From the NCBI GenBank assembly GCA_010093705.1, contig MU006113.1, forward strand, positions 6,849-70,848: DNA of 64,000 nucleotides, written 5' to 3'. The number at the start of each line of letters is the position of its first letter. The first letter of the stretch is position 1. The position numbers were made by a program, and so were the translations under genes. The stretch is from Patellaria atrata CBS 101060. Taxonomy: Eukaryota; Ascomycota; Dothideomycetes; Patellariales; Patellariaceae. Under the pieces are notes generated by a model that did no database searches, had not been told where the DNA came from, and saw nothing but the letters and a program-made list of their open reading frames with translations. Positions 54,798 to 64,000 of the stretch are shown piece by piece.

Positions 54798-56430
54798 ATT
54801 GTATGCGTAAGAGAGGGTCAAGGTACTTTAGGAGTGTATGAAGTGTCTGATGAGAGTTCAGAATGGTCTGAAAGAAAAAGAATAGCTTTCGATTGTGAGA
54901 TAAAGCGCTGTATGCGCCGTGACGAGTGATGATAATAGTTCGGTCAAGACTCCACCCTGTCCATACCCCTCCATACAAGCCACAATCCATCTCTTCACTT
55001 CCGTCAGACTTCAACAAAACCTGCTTCGGTCTTCCAACCACAATCGAAGACTAAAAGTCTTGTCTTTCCATGTCCACGCATACACCTTGCATGTATATGC
55101 GAGCTGAATGGCTTCTCACATGTCGTAAATCCGTATCTCGCCTCCTTTTTCTGCTGATGTTCAAAGACGCCAGAACACCACAAGCCGTTACGGTAGGAAC
55201 ATATCAAAAGTTCCAACGCGGAATAGAGAACTAGCAAACCTAATACCCACAAACATTTCGTAACTGTAACATCCCTGATGGCCGAGACAACCATAGGAGT
55301 ATGGAAAGGGTCTCAATCTCCCAGATTGACTCGTTTCACCAGGAAAGCTTTAGAATGGTAACGTTTACGCATTCTCCTTACCGTCTTCATCAATCAATCA
55401 ATCTCATTCTTCAAGCCTAAATTTCAAGAGGCTTTGGAGATACGAGAGAAGTATTGAAGAGCTTGGAATATATATGGTCTTACATTGTGGGAAGAAGCCC
55501 AAATTTACCTTTTCGTTCCACCGTGGTGATGGAGTTTTCGGGAGACTGTACCTCCAGCCAACAATGATGACCCCGCTCTTAAATGACTGTACCGTTTGTA
55601 TGGTTAGACTACTGAGGCCATTTCTTAAAGCTCGTAAGGGCAAGCTCGGATTTCCTGATACCCGCCTCAAACGTGAAAGGGGTGAGGCAGTTACGCAACA
55701 GAAATCACTGTACAGCCCAGCTCATTATCTTGTGACTGACTATTTGGTGGCTCTGTGAGGTGAATGTGAGCTGATGCTGGGGACCTGGGTATCCTGCAGT
55801 GACGGTGTACCGAGAGAACATGACGCACGTGATCGGCCCGTTTCCTGTAATTCGGGCTCAATAACGGGCTTGGTCAGTTCTGTCATAAAGAAGCAACAAC
55901 GTACTTGAACACACACGGAGCTGCACCTGATTTCCAGAATGATCATTGCTTGCCTATATCTGGCTTGACTGTTGGTTGGAGACAACGCTGTTACCCTTAG
56001 GACCCTCAGACAGGCAAACTCAAGAATTTCGGTTCACAATACTGCCCCCGGCATCGGCCTCTACCAGTCAAGGGCCTGTGTTTTTGTTTACAACTCTATC
56101 ACATGCCAATTCTTAGCCACCTCAAGTACGCGGTCTAGCTTTTTCGCCTCTTCCTTTCAAAACTCCCCCATCACCTCTACGTCACGCTTCGATGATCCCA
56201 TATTTTGTGGTCAACCACCATCTCAGCGACGCATTCTCCAACCTCAGTCGTCAGTTGGCGCAGTGTCTATCGACCAACTAACTCGTTGTTCGCTTTTCCC
56301 CGGTGTTCACGCGTACAGTCTTCGGTGTAATCATCAAGCGCGTAGCAAAGCACCCTACTGACAACACGTCCATCAAGACAAACTTGCAACAGTCATTTTC
56401 CCACGTACTCCTTCAGAAATTAACATTAAC
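54798..56430. other. Divergent intergenic region, 1.6 kb
   Basis: Between divergent genes. No supported gene; only short frames. The last 150 bases (C/A-rich, ending AACATTAACATGG) are the leader of the SAP-domain gene. Confidence 0.4.
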
Positions 56431-58577
56431 ATGGATGACTACATGGACAATGACCCGACCTACGGTGGTATCTTTGGTGTTGAGGATCTTGCGACCCGCA
56501 ACCCGGTCAAGCAAGGTCCTACAAACCGTGCTATCCTACGCTTCCATGAGCTTCGCCAAAAGCTTCCATTGAAAGATATAGCAGGTTATTGCAGTTCCTC
56601 GGGGGTCGGCTATTGGGGAGCACAGACAATCCTGAGGGACTTAAGGCTTGAAAAGATCCGTGAGTCATTCTACTTGGTCCCTTCCAAGGAGTCATGTTGC
56701 TACACCTATATAGTAAAGCTAGCAAATATGTCTTTACCCAAACTGATTGTCCCTAGTCGCGAAACCTTTGTATATCTCTGCTTCAAGCTTTGTCAAAGTA
56801 GAGGGCGATGAAGAAACTGAGGTATGCTTAATTCTATACTACTGTTGAAAGAATTCTGATCATTATAGGACCGTACGCTGTATCACAAGAAGATTGGTCA
56901 GAGCCATGGAGATGAAGAAGATGGTCCCACCTTCCAAGACGACAGCGATGCAGAAAGTGATGTTGGCGGCGGAGAAGGTGGAACCCGCCAGCGTCACGGT
57001 CCCAAACGTATCACAGCTGATCTCGACCATGAAGACACGCTTATCCTTACTATGAAGGAGAGTGGTTACTCTGACAAGCAAGTCGCAGACGAACTAGCAC
57101 ACATAGGAAAAGGTGTCAAATATGACCGCAAGGCTATTTCATCGCGATTCAACCGTTTAAAGGCTGCCTTAGCAGCTCGCACCGACGATCAACTCAAGTA
57201 TGGATTCAAAGAATGGAGTGCAGAGGAGGTAAGTAAAATTCTGCACCGCATGATGTTCCACATCCTGACCTTGGGTAGGATGCAGCACTTACGAAGGCTT
57301 GGGACGATGCAGACAAGCAGATTGATGATGAGATTGCCAAGGTCTACCTTAAGCGTTATAGGTACATGGCAGAACACCTTAATCGAGAGAAAGGCACTCG
57401 TTTCTCCGCGAACGCCGTTCAAGAACGATGGGGCAATATCATGGCAGGTGAAGCTCGGATTCCTCCTGAGCTCGATGATGATCCCGCATACCGCGAACAG
57501 CTTCGCGGAGCTACCATGCTTCTGCATATTCTCAAGATGGAAAGTGATGCTCTTGCTGATCGTGAGCTAAAAGAAGCTGAGCGCAAAGCAGAGGACCGCC
57601 AACGCAAGCTGCGCGCCTATAGGTTACGCGATCAGTTCGAACGAAATACTAGGAAGGCCGCAGAACAGTTGGAGCGTGCTAATGAAAAGGCAGCGAAATT
57701 GAGGGAGAAGCATGAACGCCTGCAAGCGAAGAATGAGACACAAAAGGCTAAGATTCTCGGGTATGAGCAAGGAATTGCTGCAGTCCAGAGTGCAAAGAAG
57801 CGTAAGGCTATTGCACTTGGCCTAGCTGAGGACGATACCCAACCCCCCACACCACCCAAGAAGAAGGGACTTGAAAACCTCTCTCATGCCGATCAGATCG
57901 AGATAGCTCAATGGGCTGCAGCGAAGCCAACTCGCACTTCAACAAAGAAATCAGTCAACTATCACGAAAATGGCGCCTCTAGCCCAGGTTCTGGCGGTGA
58001 TGGTGAAGATGCAAACTATGAAAATGGTGATGCTAGCGATGAAGGCGAGGGAGATATCCGTGAGCGGTTGAACGTTCAAGAGCTCTCCGCTATCTGCAAG
58101 GAACGCGGTATCAATTCGTCCGGCTTGAAGTCCAAAATCATCGTACGTCTCGCAGCTGATGATGCCAGAAAGACAAATGCCGCACTCAGGGAAATCCTCA
58201 AGAAGCGCCACCTTAGCACTCATGGTGCCAAAGACGTCCTCATAAACCGTCTCAAGACGGCTGATGTCCATGAATACTGCACCGATGAAGCTCGTAAGGC
58301 CTCTCTAAATGCTCCAAGGTCTGGTCGTGGTGAGACTGGCCGTGGTAAGACTCCCTCTTCCAATTACTCTACTCCAACAAAGACTCCGACCAGTCGTGGA
58401 CGCAAAGCTTCACGTAGCGTTCTTGCTTTGGACGATTTGGACGATGAGGAAGCGTTGGTGGAGGAGGACGAGGTTGTCACTCCAACAAGGCGTCGCGACA
58501 TGCCACCACCTGCTTATCCAGCGTCCGCTCGCAGGCGCAATGCTTTCGTCGCTTCTGATGATGAGGAAGAGGAGTAA
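56431..58577 (+). CDS. SAP-domain nuclear protein with coiled coil
   Basis: Four exons (56431-56659, 56757-56821, 56869-57228, 57279-58577) encode 650 residues, in phase at three short introns (97, 47 and 50 bases; donors GTGAGT, GTATGC, GTAAGT). The N-terminal part has helix-turn-helix/Myb-like segments (TNRAILRFHELRQKLPLKDI; ILTMKESGYSDKQVADELAH; AISSRFNRLKAALAA; then EHLNREKGTRFSANAVQERW). The middle (about 360-460) is a long charged coiled coil. Two SAP-like helix pairs follow: LNVQELSAICKERGINSSGL with KSKIIVRL, and LREILKKRHLSTHGAKDVLI with NRL. SAP domains bind AT-rich or scaffold DNA. The tail is S/T/P-rich and ends in an acidic run. Probably chromatin-associated (inference). It has no name that I recognise. 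Confidence 0.8.
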
Positions 58578-59469
58578 GGTGCATTTGCGCCGAAGGAAGT
58601 CTTCAAGCGGATTTCCTGTTATCATTGACAGGCACAGTTCACGGAGTTCCATGAAAAGTGTTTCGGCTTGTACGGATACAGCGTTGCTTTTCTTCCTCCA
58701 TCATAACCCCCCCTCAGCATAATCAGTCTGCTGCAACAATATCCACGTTGCGAACTTTTCCCCCCAGCACCATTTACCCATTTTCCTTTGTCTGGGTTGT
58801 CTTTCAAAGAGCTCCTCCCCAGAATTTTCCCCCTCCACACCGGTTTGTTTCAGTACTACTTTTCCTTCCTGGTATCATGTTGGGACATTGGACTTTGAGA
58901 ATTGTCTAATGGAAGGGTTGGATCAGAGGTTGAGATCAATGGGCCGCGCCTAGCTATTTCCCTCTACCAGCTGAGTTTGCGATTAGGTTGGCAGAAGATG
59001 CAGAAATACAATTACTTTAATTTGTTGCTATAGATGTCATGAGTGCTGTGACAATGCGGCATCGTCTAGGTAATATCCTAAAGGCAATTCTTGCTAGGAT
59101 CGTTGTGAGACAATTTTAGAGTTAGAGGGTAAAGTACGAAGGGGAAGCCTGATGTGGCAGCATCATTTAGTAGAGGAGAACTTGGAGGGAACGTTCAACG
59201 GTGAGGTTCCGCACTAAACTTGGTATATGGGGCAAGTAGCGGATTGGTTAATATGGTTACAGGTTTCCCAGATACGGAATCACGTCAAAGGGATAGGAGC
59301 GTCCCGTGCCTCCGCAAACGATATCTCTCATCACGATAGGTTTCCACTTCTCGGGAACATCGAATTGACTAAGAATCTCAACAAGTTGAAAAGGCACTCA
59401 AAGCATATATACTAAGCAAGACAAAAGAAATTTATCTAAATAGAACAACATCATCACTGTCGCCCCACT
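58578..59469. other. Convergent intergenic region
   Basis: 3' side of the SAP gene and 3' side of the next minus-strand gene. No supported frame. Confidence 0.45.
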
Positions 59470-61620
59470 CTAAGCATCAACCATGTCCTCATCGCCATCT
59501 TCCTCCTCCTGCATCACCGTCATTGCTCTCATATTTCTCCCAGCCTTGACATTTGCAGACTTGCCTCCCCAATCCTTTGCTGGGGCCGTCTTCCCTACAT
59601 CCTTGGTTGGAGTGTTGGGGACCAAAACTTCTGAAGGTGGCTCAGGGGATCCTGGTGTCTCACTCAGTTCGGAGTCAGATTCCTGGGGCTCCCTAGCTAC
59701 ACCAGTAAGTTCAGGTCTGACAAAATGCCATTCTTCTTCGGTAGGATTTACGTACTCCTCATCTAAGAGGAGCTCTTCATCTTCGGCCTCTTGGTCCACA
59801 TCCCCCTCTTCGTCGTTTAAGAAGAAGGATTCATCACCGCTAGAGACGAAGGTGTCGATACCATCGTCCGTTCTCTTCGGGTCAGCGGTGAGAAGGTCGA
59901 ATACCGTCATACTTGCACGGCCCTCCTCGAACGGTGTAAGTACAGGTCCCTCATTCCCAGGGATCGCGACTCTTGCCTCCCTTTCCGCCTTTGCAGCCTC
60001 ATGATCCACTGGCGTGCCTTTCGCCGGCTTCTTCCCCTTCCCTTTCGGAGTGCGCTGTCGCACCTGCGGTTCATTCTGACTTCTACTCTTTGGTGAACTA
60101 GGAGCAACGACTTTATCAAATCGAACTCGCTTGACGGCACCATCTTCCCGGTCTGGACCCGCGCGCTTTTTCGGCGAGGAAGGTGGCGAAGGAGACGGCG
60201 ATCGGTCTTGAGTAGCTTTTCGAGCTTTACGCTTGCTGGCCTCCAAGATCTCTTGCCTCCTCTTCTGTGTCATACCCGGGAATAAAGTGCTACTAAGCTT
60301 GACAACGGGGTTGGATACGGCGGTAGGCTGCGGCGCCGCTACATCCGTATCCGCATTCTCTCCATCGGCTTCGGCACCAGCATCGGGTTCTGCGACTGCT
60401 TTAGCAGTAGTCTTCTGTACCTTCTGAGATGATTTCGCCAATTTTGCGACTGGCTTGATCGGCTTGGTGGGAGCTTTGGTTGCTCCGCGAGTCGTCCTTG
60501 GCGGTGGTATATCTTCAACTTCCTCAACTTCGTCTTTCCCGTTCTCTTCCCCTGCTGGCTCAGTCTGCTTCCCTTGATCCGCAGCATCTTGACCCTCAGT
60601 GGCCCCAGCAGTCGGATTTTTCGCCTGCGATCTTGTATTCGGGCGAGACGCCGGTGCGGTTGTCTTCGCGCCCCGCTTTCCTTTCGGAGTAAGGTTACTA
60701 GACGGACCAGCTGTAGCTGACCCATCGCCCGGTGAAGGGGTTTTATCATTCCCCTCTTTAGGACCTAGAGTCGGGTCTCCTTTCTTCCCAGCCTTCTTGG
60801 GAGGTGGCTTCTTCTTGCCCTTTTTCTTCGCTTGCTCCTCATTTTCTCCCTCGGCTTGTTCCTCTGGTTCTTCTTCGGCAGGGGGTTGGGGCCTCTCTAC
60901 TACGATATTAGACAAAATATTCATGCTACAATCGGACATCGGGGAACTCGTACCAATCTCCTCTACATCTGCACTCGCTCCTCCATCCGCACCAGCTTCC
61001 GGACCGGCGTGAGTCCCGCAACCAGGAGCAGCCCCCTGACGTCCACCACGCCCCCTCCTCCCTCCCCTCCCTCTCCCTTTGGGAAAAATCTTACTCATAT
61101 TCCGCTGATGGACCGCCTCCTCGTCCTCTTCCTCACCGACAGGCTCACCTTCATCCTCCGTATCGCCCTCATGTACCTCCCTCTCATCCTCCATATCAGG
61201 GCCCTTAACCTCAACCACCATGCCCGTGCCTCGCTCCCTCAACAGCTCCAGCGCGTACCTCACATTTCCCCCGTGCACTTTTGCTCCCCCGATCCATCCA
61301 TCGCCCGTTACAACGCTGACGCGCTCCTTGCAGACGCGCCACGCTTCGAAGCCGGGGAGCTCGACGAGCCGAGCGTGGCATAGTTTCACCACATCTGCGT
61401 AGCTGTAGTCGAGGTTCAGTCTGGCGACGACGGGGTATTGGCCCGGGTGGTGGGTGGGGTGGAGGGGGCAGAGGGGAGGCGCGACGAGCGAGGGGAGGGT
61501 GGGGAAGGGGTGTGGGATCGGGGGCGAGAGGAAGGTTATGATTGTGGGGAAGTATTCGTTTTGGTCGTAATAGGGGTATACGGGCTCGATGCGGGGTGGG
61601 CCGGGCTTCTTTCTAGTCAT
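59470..61620 (-). CDS. Large disordered nuclear-type protein (hypothetical)
   Basis: A single exon encodes 716 residues from MTRKKPGPPRIEPVYPYYDQ (61620). The frame is open 28 codons further upstream, to Met 61704, but that part is His/Asn-rich leader-like sequence. The first ~150 residues are ordered (YFPTIITFLS, VVARLNLDYSYADVVKLCHA, FEAWRVCKERVSVVTGDGWI), perhaps a ubiquitin-like or PB1-like fold, with GMVVEVKGPDMED at the end. The rest alternates acidic (EDEGEPVGEEEDEEAV), RGG-like (KGRGRGGRRGRGGRQG), and Lys/Pro-basic nuclear-localisation-like stretches (KKGKKKPPPKKAGKK), with an acidic C-terminus. It resembles fungal nuclear or chromatin-linked disordered proteins. The function is unknown. 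Confidence 0.7.
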   Translation of the reverse strand: MTRKKPGPPRIEPVYPYYDQNEYFPTIITFLSPPIPHPFPTLPSLVAPPLCPLHPTHHPGQYPVVARLNLDYSYADVVKLCHARLVELPGFEAWRVCKERVSVVTGDGWIGGAKVHGGNVRYALELLRERGTGMVVEVKGPDMEDEREVHEGDTEDEGEPVGEEEDEEAVHQRNMSKIFPKGRGRGGRRGRGGRQGAAPGCGTHAGPEAGADGGASADVEEIGTSSPMSDCSMNILSNIVVERPQPPAEEEPEEQAEGENEEQAKKKGKKKPPPKKAGKKGDPTLGPKEGNDKTPSPGDGSATAGPSSNLTPKGKRGAKTTAPASRPNTRSQAKNPTAGATEGQDAADQGKQTEPAGEENGKDEVEEVEDIPPPRTTRGATKAPTKPIKPVAKLAKSSQKVQKTTAKAVAEPDAGAEADGENADTDVAAPQPTAVSNPVVKLSSTLFPGMTQKRRQEILEASKRKARKATQDRSPSPSPPSSPKKRAGPDREDGAVKRVRFDKVVAPSSPKSRSQNEPQVRQRTPKGKGKKPAKGTPVDHEAAKAEREARVAIPGNEGPVLTPFEEGRASMTVFDLLTADPKRTDDGIDTFVSSGDESFFLNDEEGDVDQEAEDEELLLDEEYVNPTEEEWHFVRPELTGVAREPQESDSELSETPGSPEPPSEVLVPNTPTKDVGKTAPAKDWGGKSANVKAGRNMRAMTVMQEEEDGDEDMVDA

Positions 61621-62646
61621 TTTGGGTGGAGGTGTGTGGTGATTTGTGTGAGTTACGTTGTGTGGGTTTTGGCTTTGACGAGAGTTTTGAACTTTGGAAA
61701 TCATTTTGAGTATGGGGATGGGGTGGTGCCTTTTATGGGGAATGAGATGGGGTGTTTGGATGTCAAGTCTTGCGATTGTGGCTTGCTGAGGGGAAAAAGG
61801 GAAAACATAAGGCCAGCTTGATGGGTTCTTTTAACATTCTTTGAAGGGATGGAAGAGGGAAAATTAAATTGTGGACCTAGAAGACTGTCCGATAAAACTT
61901 TTCTTTGTCAGTTTTTCAATAATTTTACGGTCAAGTCGCTGTGTTTGACGAAAGAAGACTTTTAACAAGACAAGGAAAGTAGAGGAAATCTCCACGTAAC
62001 ACCGCATATGGTAAGTATGGATAGAATTGGAGATTAACTTGAATGTCGAAAACAAACTTACTATAGTATTGTTGTATCTAGAGTTAGACTCGACGGTGAC
62101 ATTGAGTTCAATGAATCATCGTCGACTGACTGACCATGTATGATAGTGTAACACGGCCTGCTTTCTCTCCTATTACTTCTGAGACATGTGATTTATCATA
62201 ACAAATGAACTGGTATGAGAAATCAGAGCCTACGAAAAAGGGTAAACTGTAGAACGGTTAGCAAGGACTAAAATTAGAAGAAATCAAACTCTATGAAAGA
62301 AACAATCACGATGTAGCGTAAACCCAGATCTTGCTTGAGGATTTAGAATACGTGAAGCACGTGTTCACGCCCTTTCGAATCTCATGGGCGATGCGAAGAA
62401 GGGACAACGACATCCACCCCGTAGAGTTACTAATAGATGCGTCTATCCAACCTCTGCACCTGTTTCAAATCTGTGAACAGTCAGGTTAGTAACTAAGTGT
62501 CCCAGGCGTTTGTTATATGTCTTACTTCATGTGTGCACTACTCGCACTGTCTCCAACAATGCAATATATAACGTCTATTCCCTGAAAATCTCCCAAACAG
62601 GACGTAAGCATTTCCTCCAACACGCAGCGCAATACCTAATAGCAAA
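61621..62646. other. Divergent intergenic region
   Basis: Promoter side of the disordered protein and upstream region of gene F. AT-rich, no supported gene. Confidence 0.4.
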
Positions 62647-63255
62647 ATGTCTCTCCAACCCCGCCCATTCGCCGTCCTCATCGGTTTCCTCCCTTCCCTC
62701 AACCCAGCTCGGGATAATAACATATCCAGCTACATCGACTTCACGTCCCTAGTGATCTGCATCGAATCTCTCAACACCTCCATGACTTACACCAATCTAG
62801 AAAACCTTCTAACCACCAAGCTCGCGCGGATCCGGGCATACAGGTCATGGGAAATTGTTCGCAACGATCTGCGGATCTCCTTTGAGCTTGGCTCGTACGT
62901 AAAGATCCCGAAGAATTATGTGGAGGAGATGATTATTATCTTTGTTGGAATCCGGGAGGGAGCGACTGGGAAAGAGGTACTAGATAAGATGATACTAGGT
63001 CCGCACAACGAGCAGAACGGGGAGCGTCTCGTGCGTCTCAGCTGTGCAAACGGCCATGATGAAGAGAAATTCGACGACGCGGGAGAAATATTTGACGGTG
63101 TGAAAGAGATGATATCAAAAATGAATTCTGCTAGGGGTAGGAGAAGCGAAAGCAATCCCTCTGATGCGGTAGAGACGAGATCGGAAACAGAATATTCCGC
63201 TCGTATAGACAGTAGAAGCGATGACATTTTCTATGATGCACAGGAGACGATATGA
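62647..63255 (+). CDS. Possible fifth orphan-family member (F), stop with open frame beyond
   Basis: A frame of 202 residues starts MSLQPRPFAVLIGFLPSLNP. FAVLIGF followed 25 residues later by SLVICIESLNTSMTY resembles the N-terminal block of genes A, C and D ([FI]-x-[IV]-x-[IV] then L-x-I-x-I-E). The C-terminal D-I-C block is not evident, so kinship is tentative. The TGA at 63253-63255 is followed in the same frame by 84 sense codons of the same acidic, Ser/Asp-rich make-up (EYHDTVEEMSNSDLD, EDEESYDAEGSNEE) ending at TAG 63508-63510. The protein on both sides carries repeated S-D/E-x-x-[YF]-[YH]-D motifs. Soluble, no signal peptide. Confidence 0.5.
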   Translation: MSLQPRPFAVLIGFLPSLNPARDNNISSYIDFTSLVICIESLNTSMTYTNLENLLTTKLARIRAYRSWEIVRNDLRISFELGSYVKIPKNYVEEMIIIFVGIREGATGKEVLDKMILGPHNEQNGERLVRLSCANGHDEEKFDDAGEIFDGVKEMISKMNSARGRRSESNPSDAVETRSETEYSARIDSRSDDIFYDAQETI

Positions 63256-63510
63256 AATAGCGACCAGGAATATCATGATACGGTAGAAGAGATGTCAAAT
63301 AGCGACTTAGATTGTTCCCAAAGTGAAGAGAGCAGAAATCAGGAGAAAATAGATGATGTTCTAGAGACACAAGCAAATGAAGATGAGGAAAGTTATGATG
63401 CGGAGGGTTCGAATGAGGAATTGGGTCCAGGATCCTTCGCCTTAGGAGGATATTTTTCGAAGTACCTACGCACGAAAGTTGTCGGAAAGCTGCATGATAG
63501 AAAGGATTAG

Positions 63511-64000
63511 AGTAACGTAGAGAGTATGTTGGTGGCCACCTAACTAGCGAAATCGGGAATTAATACTGGAGACAGCATGTCAGTCACCTATAGAAATGTA
63601 TTTTCGAAACATAGGTCACCAAGAGTGATTCTCAGGGAGGAAGAGATTTTGATTGAAAATTGGCGGTCCTTATGGATCCACCGAGATTGCGTCTTATGTA
63701 GTAGAGTCTCCAACTGTGAGCTGACTGTCGTCTGTATCATTTCTCTTTTTTAAAAGAGAAGATTATTATGATAGTCAGTTTGTCGTTTAAGACAGGACCC
63801 ATAACGCCATTCATTATGCTTTTCATTAGTAGATCTAGTCCCTCCCTTGTTCTGTAGCGAGTCTATCGTGTTCATCGATATCGCTCGAAGTTGTTAGCAT
63901 TTGTTAGCCCAGAACTGCCTCTTCAGACTTACGTAGCTTCCCAAGGGTAACATATCCATTCGTCTCCAACTGTCCTTGCAGCAAGATATTTGTTCTGTTC
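63511..64000. other. Right edge, gene-free
   Basis: No supported gene. A small palindrome, TCTCTTTTTTAAAAGAGA, lies at 63743-63760. Confidence 0.4.

Noticed and set aside
1-64000. tRNA, rRNA, CRISPR and prokaryotic operon signals
   Set aside because: I looked for B-box-like GGTTCRANYCC contexts, rRNA-like stretches and regularly spaced repeats and found none that hold up; the intron-rich layout is eukaryotic.

Overview
The window looks like nuclear DNA of a filamentous ascomycete, most likely one of the Leotiomycetes (inference). The support is short GT-AG introns of about 45-95 bases with CTAAY-type branch points, a CFEM cell-wall protein, a LaeA-like methyltransferase, a cytochrome P450, a fungal hAT transposon and several proteins of filamentous-fungal type. 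There are no operons, no CRISPR, and I found no rRNA or tRNA genes. A run of 100 N at 36520-36619 marks an assembly gap.

Layout. 1-10 kb is gene-poor and decayed: a TPR pseudogene, a broken hAT element, a small broken gene with a clear intron, and one short cysteine-containing ORF. 10.6-11.4 kb holds a TMEM234-like membrane protein. 15.7-27.3 kb is a housekeeping block: kinesin-6-like motor (-), DEAD-box helicase of Mss116 type (+), a conserved membrane protein (+), a polyglutamine FAR1-type DNA-binding protein (-) and tRNA m2,2G26 methyltransferase Trm1 (-). At 27.6-32.0 kb a nine-exon LaeA-like methyltransferase (-) and a P450 (+) are transcribed divergently, like a minimal secondary-metabolism pair.

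33-41 kb is an accessory island. It holds four diverged copies (A-D) of a protein family I do not recognise, with a possible fifth copy (F) at 62.6 kb. Two blocks are shared: an N-terminal beta-strand pattern and a C-terminal block around D-I-C-[HQ]. Copies A, D and F each carry one in-frame stop with an open frame beyond it. 41.5-47.6 kb codes for a PA-TM-RING ubiquitin ligase and a repeat-rich CFEM/GPI protein. After a 3 kb gene-poor stretch, 51-62 kb is again ordinary: a Psk1/S6K-like AGC kinase, a single-pass membrane protein, a SAP-domain nuclear protein and a disordered nuclear protein.

I rebuilt exons by matching splice signals to continuous protein families. Exon borders are therefore inferred, but reading phase was checked at each junction. 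The most unusual points are the orphan gene family, a P450 whose start codon seems to be split by an intron and whose last intron is swollen by degenerate 200-base repeats, a run of micro-exons in the methyltransferase, a GC-AG intron in the kinesin, and a helicase whose likely mitochondrial presequence lies in another frame.
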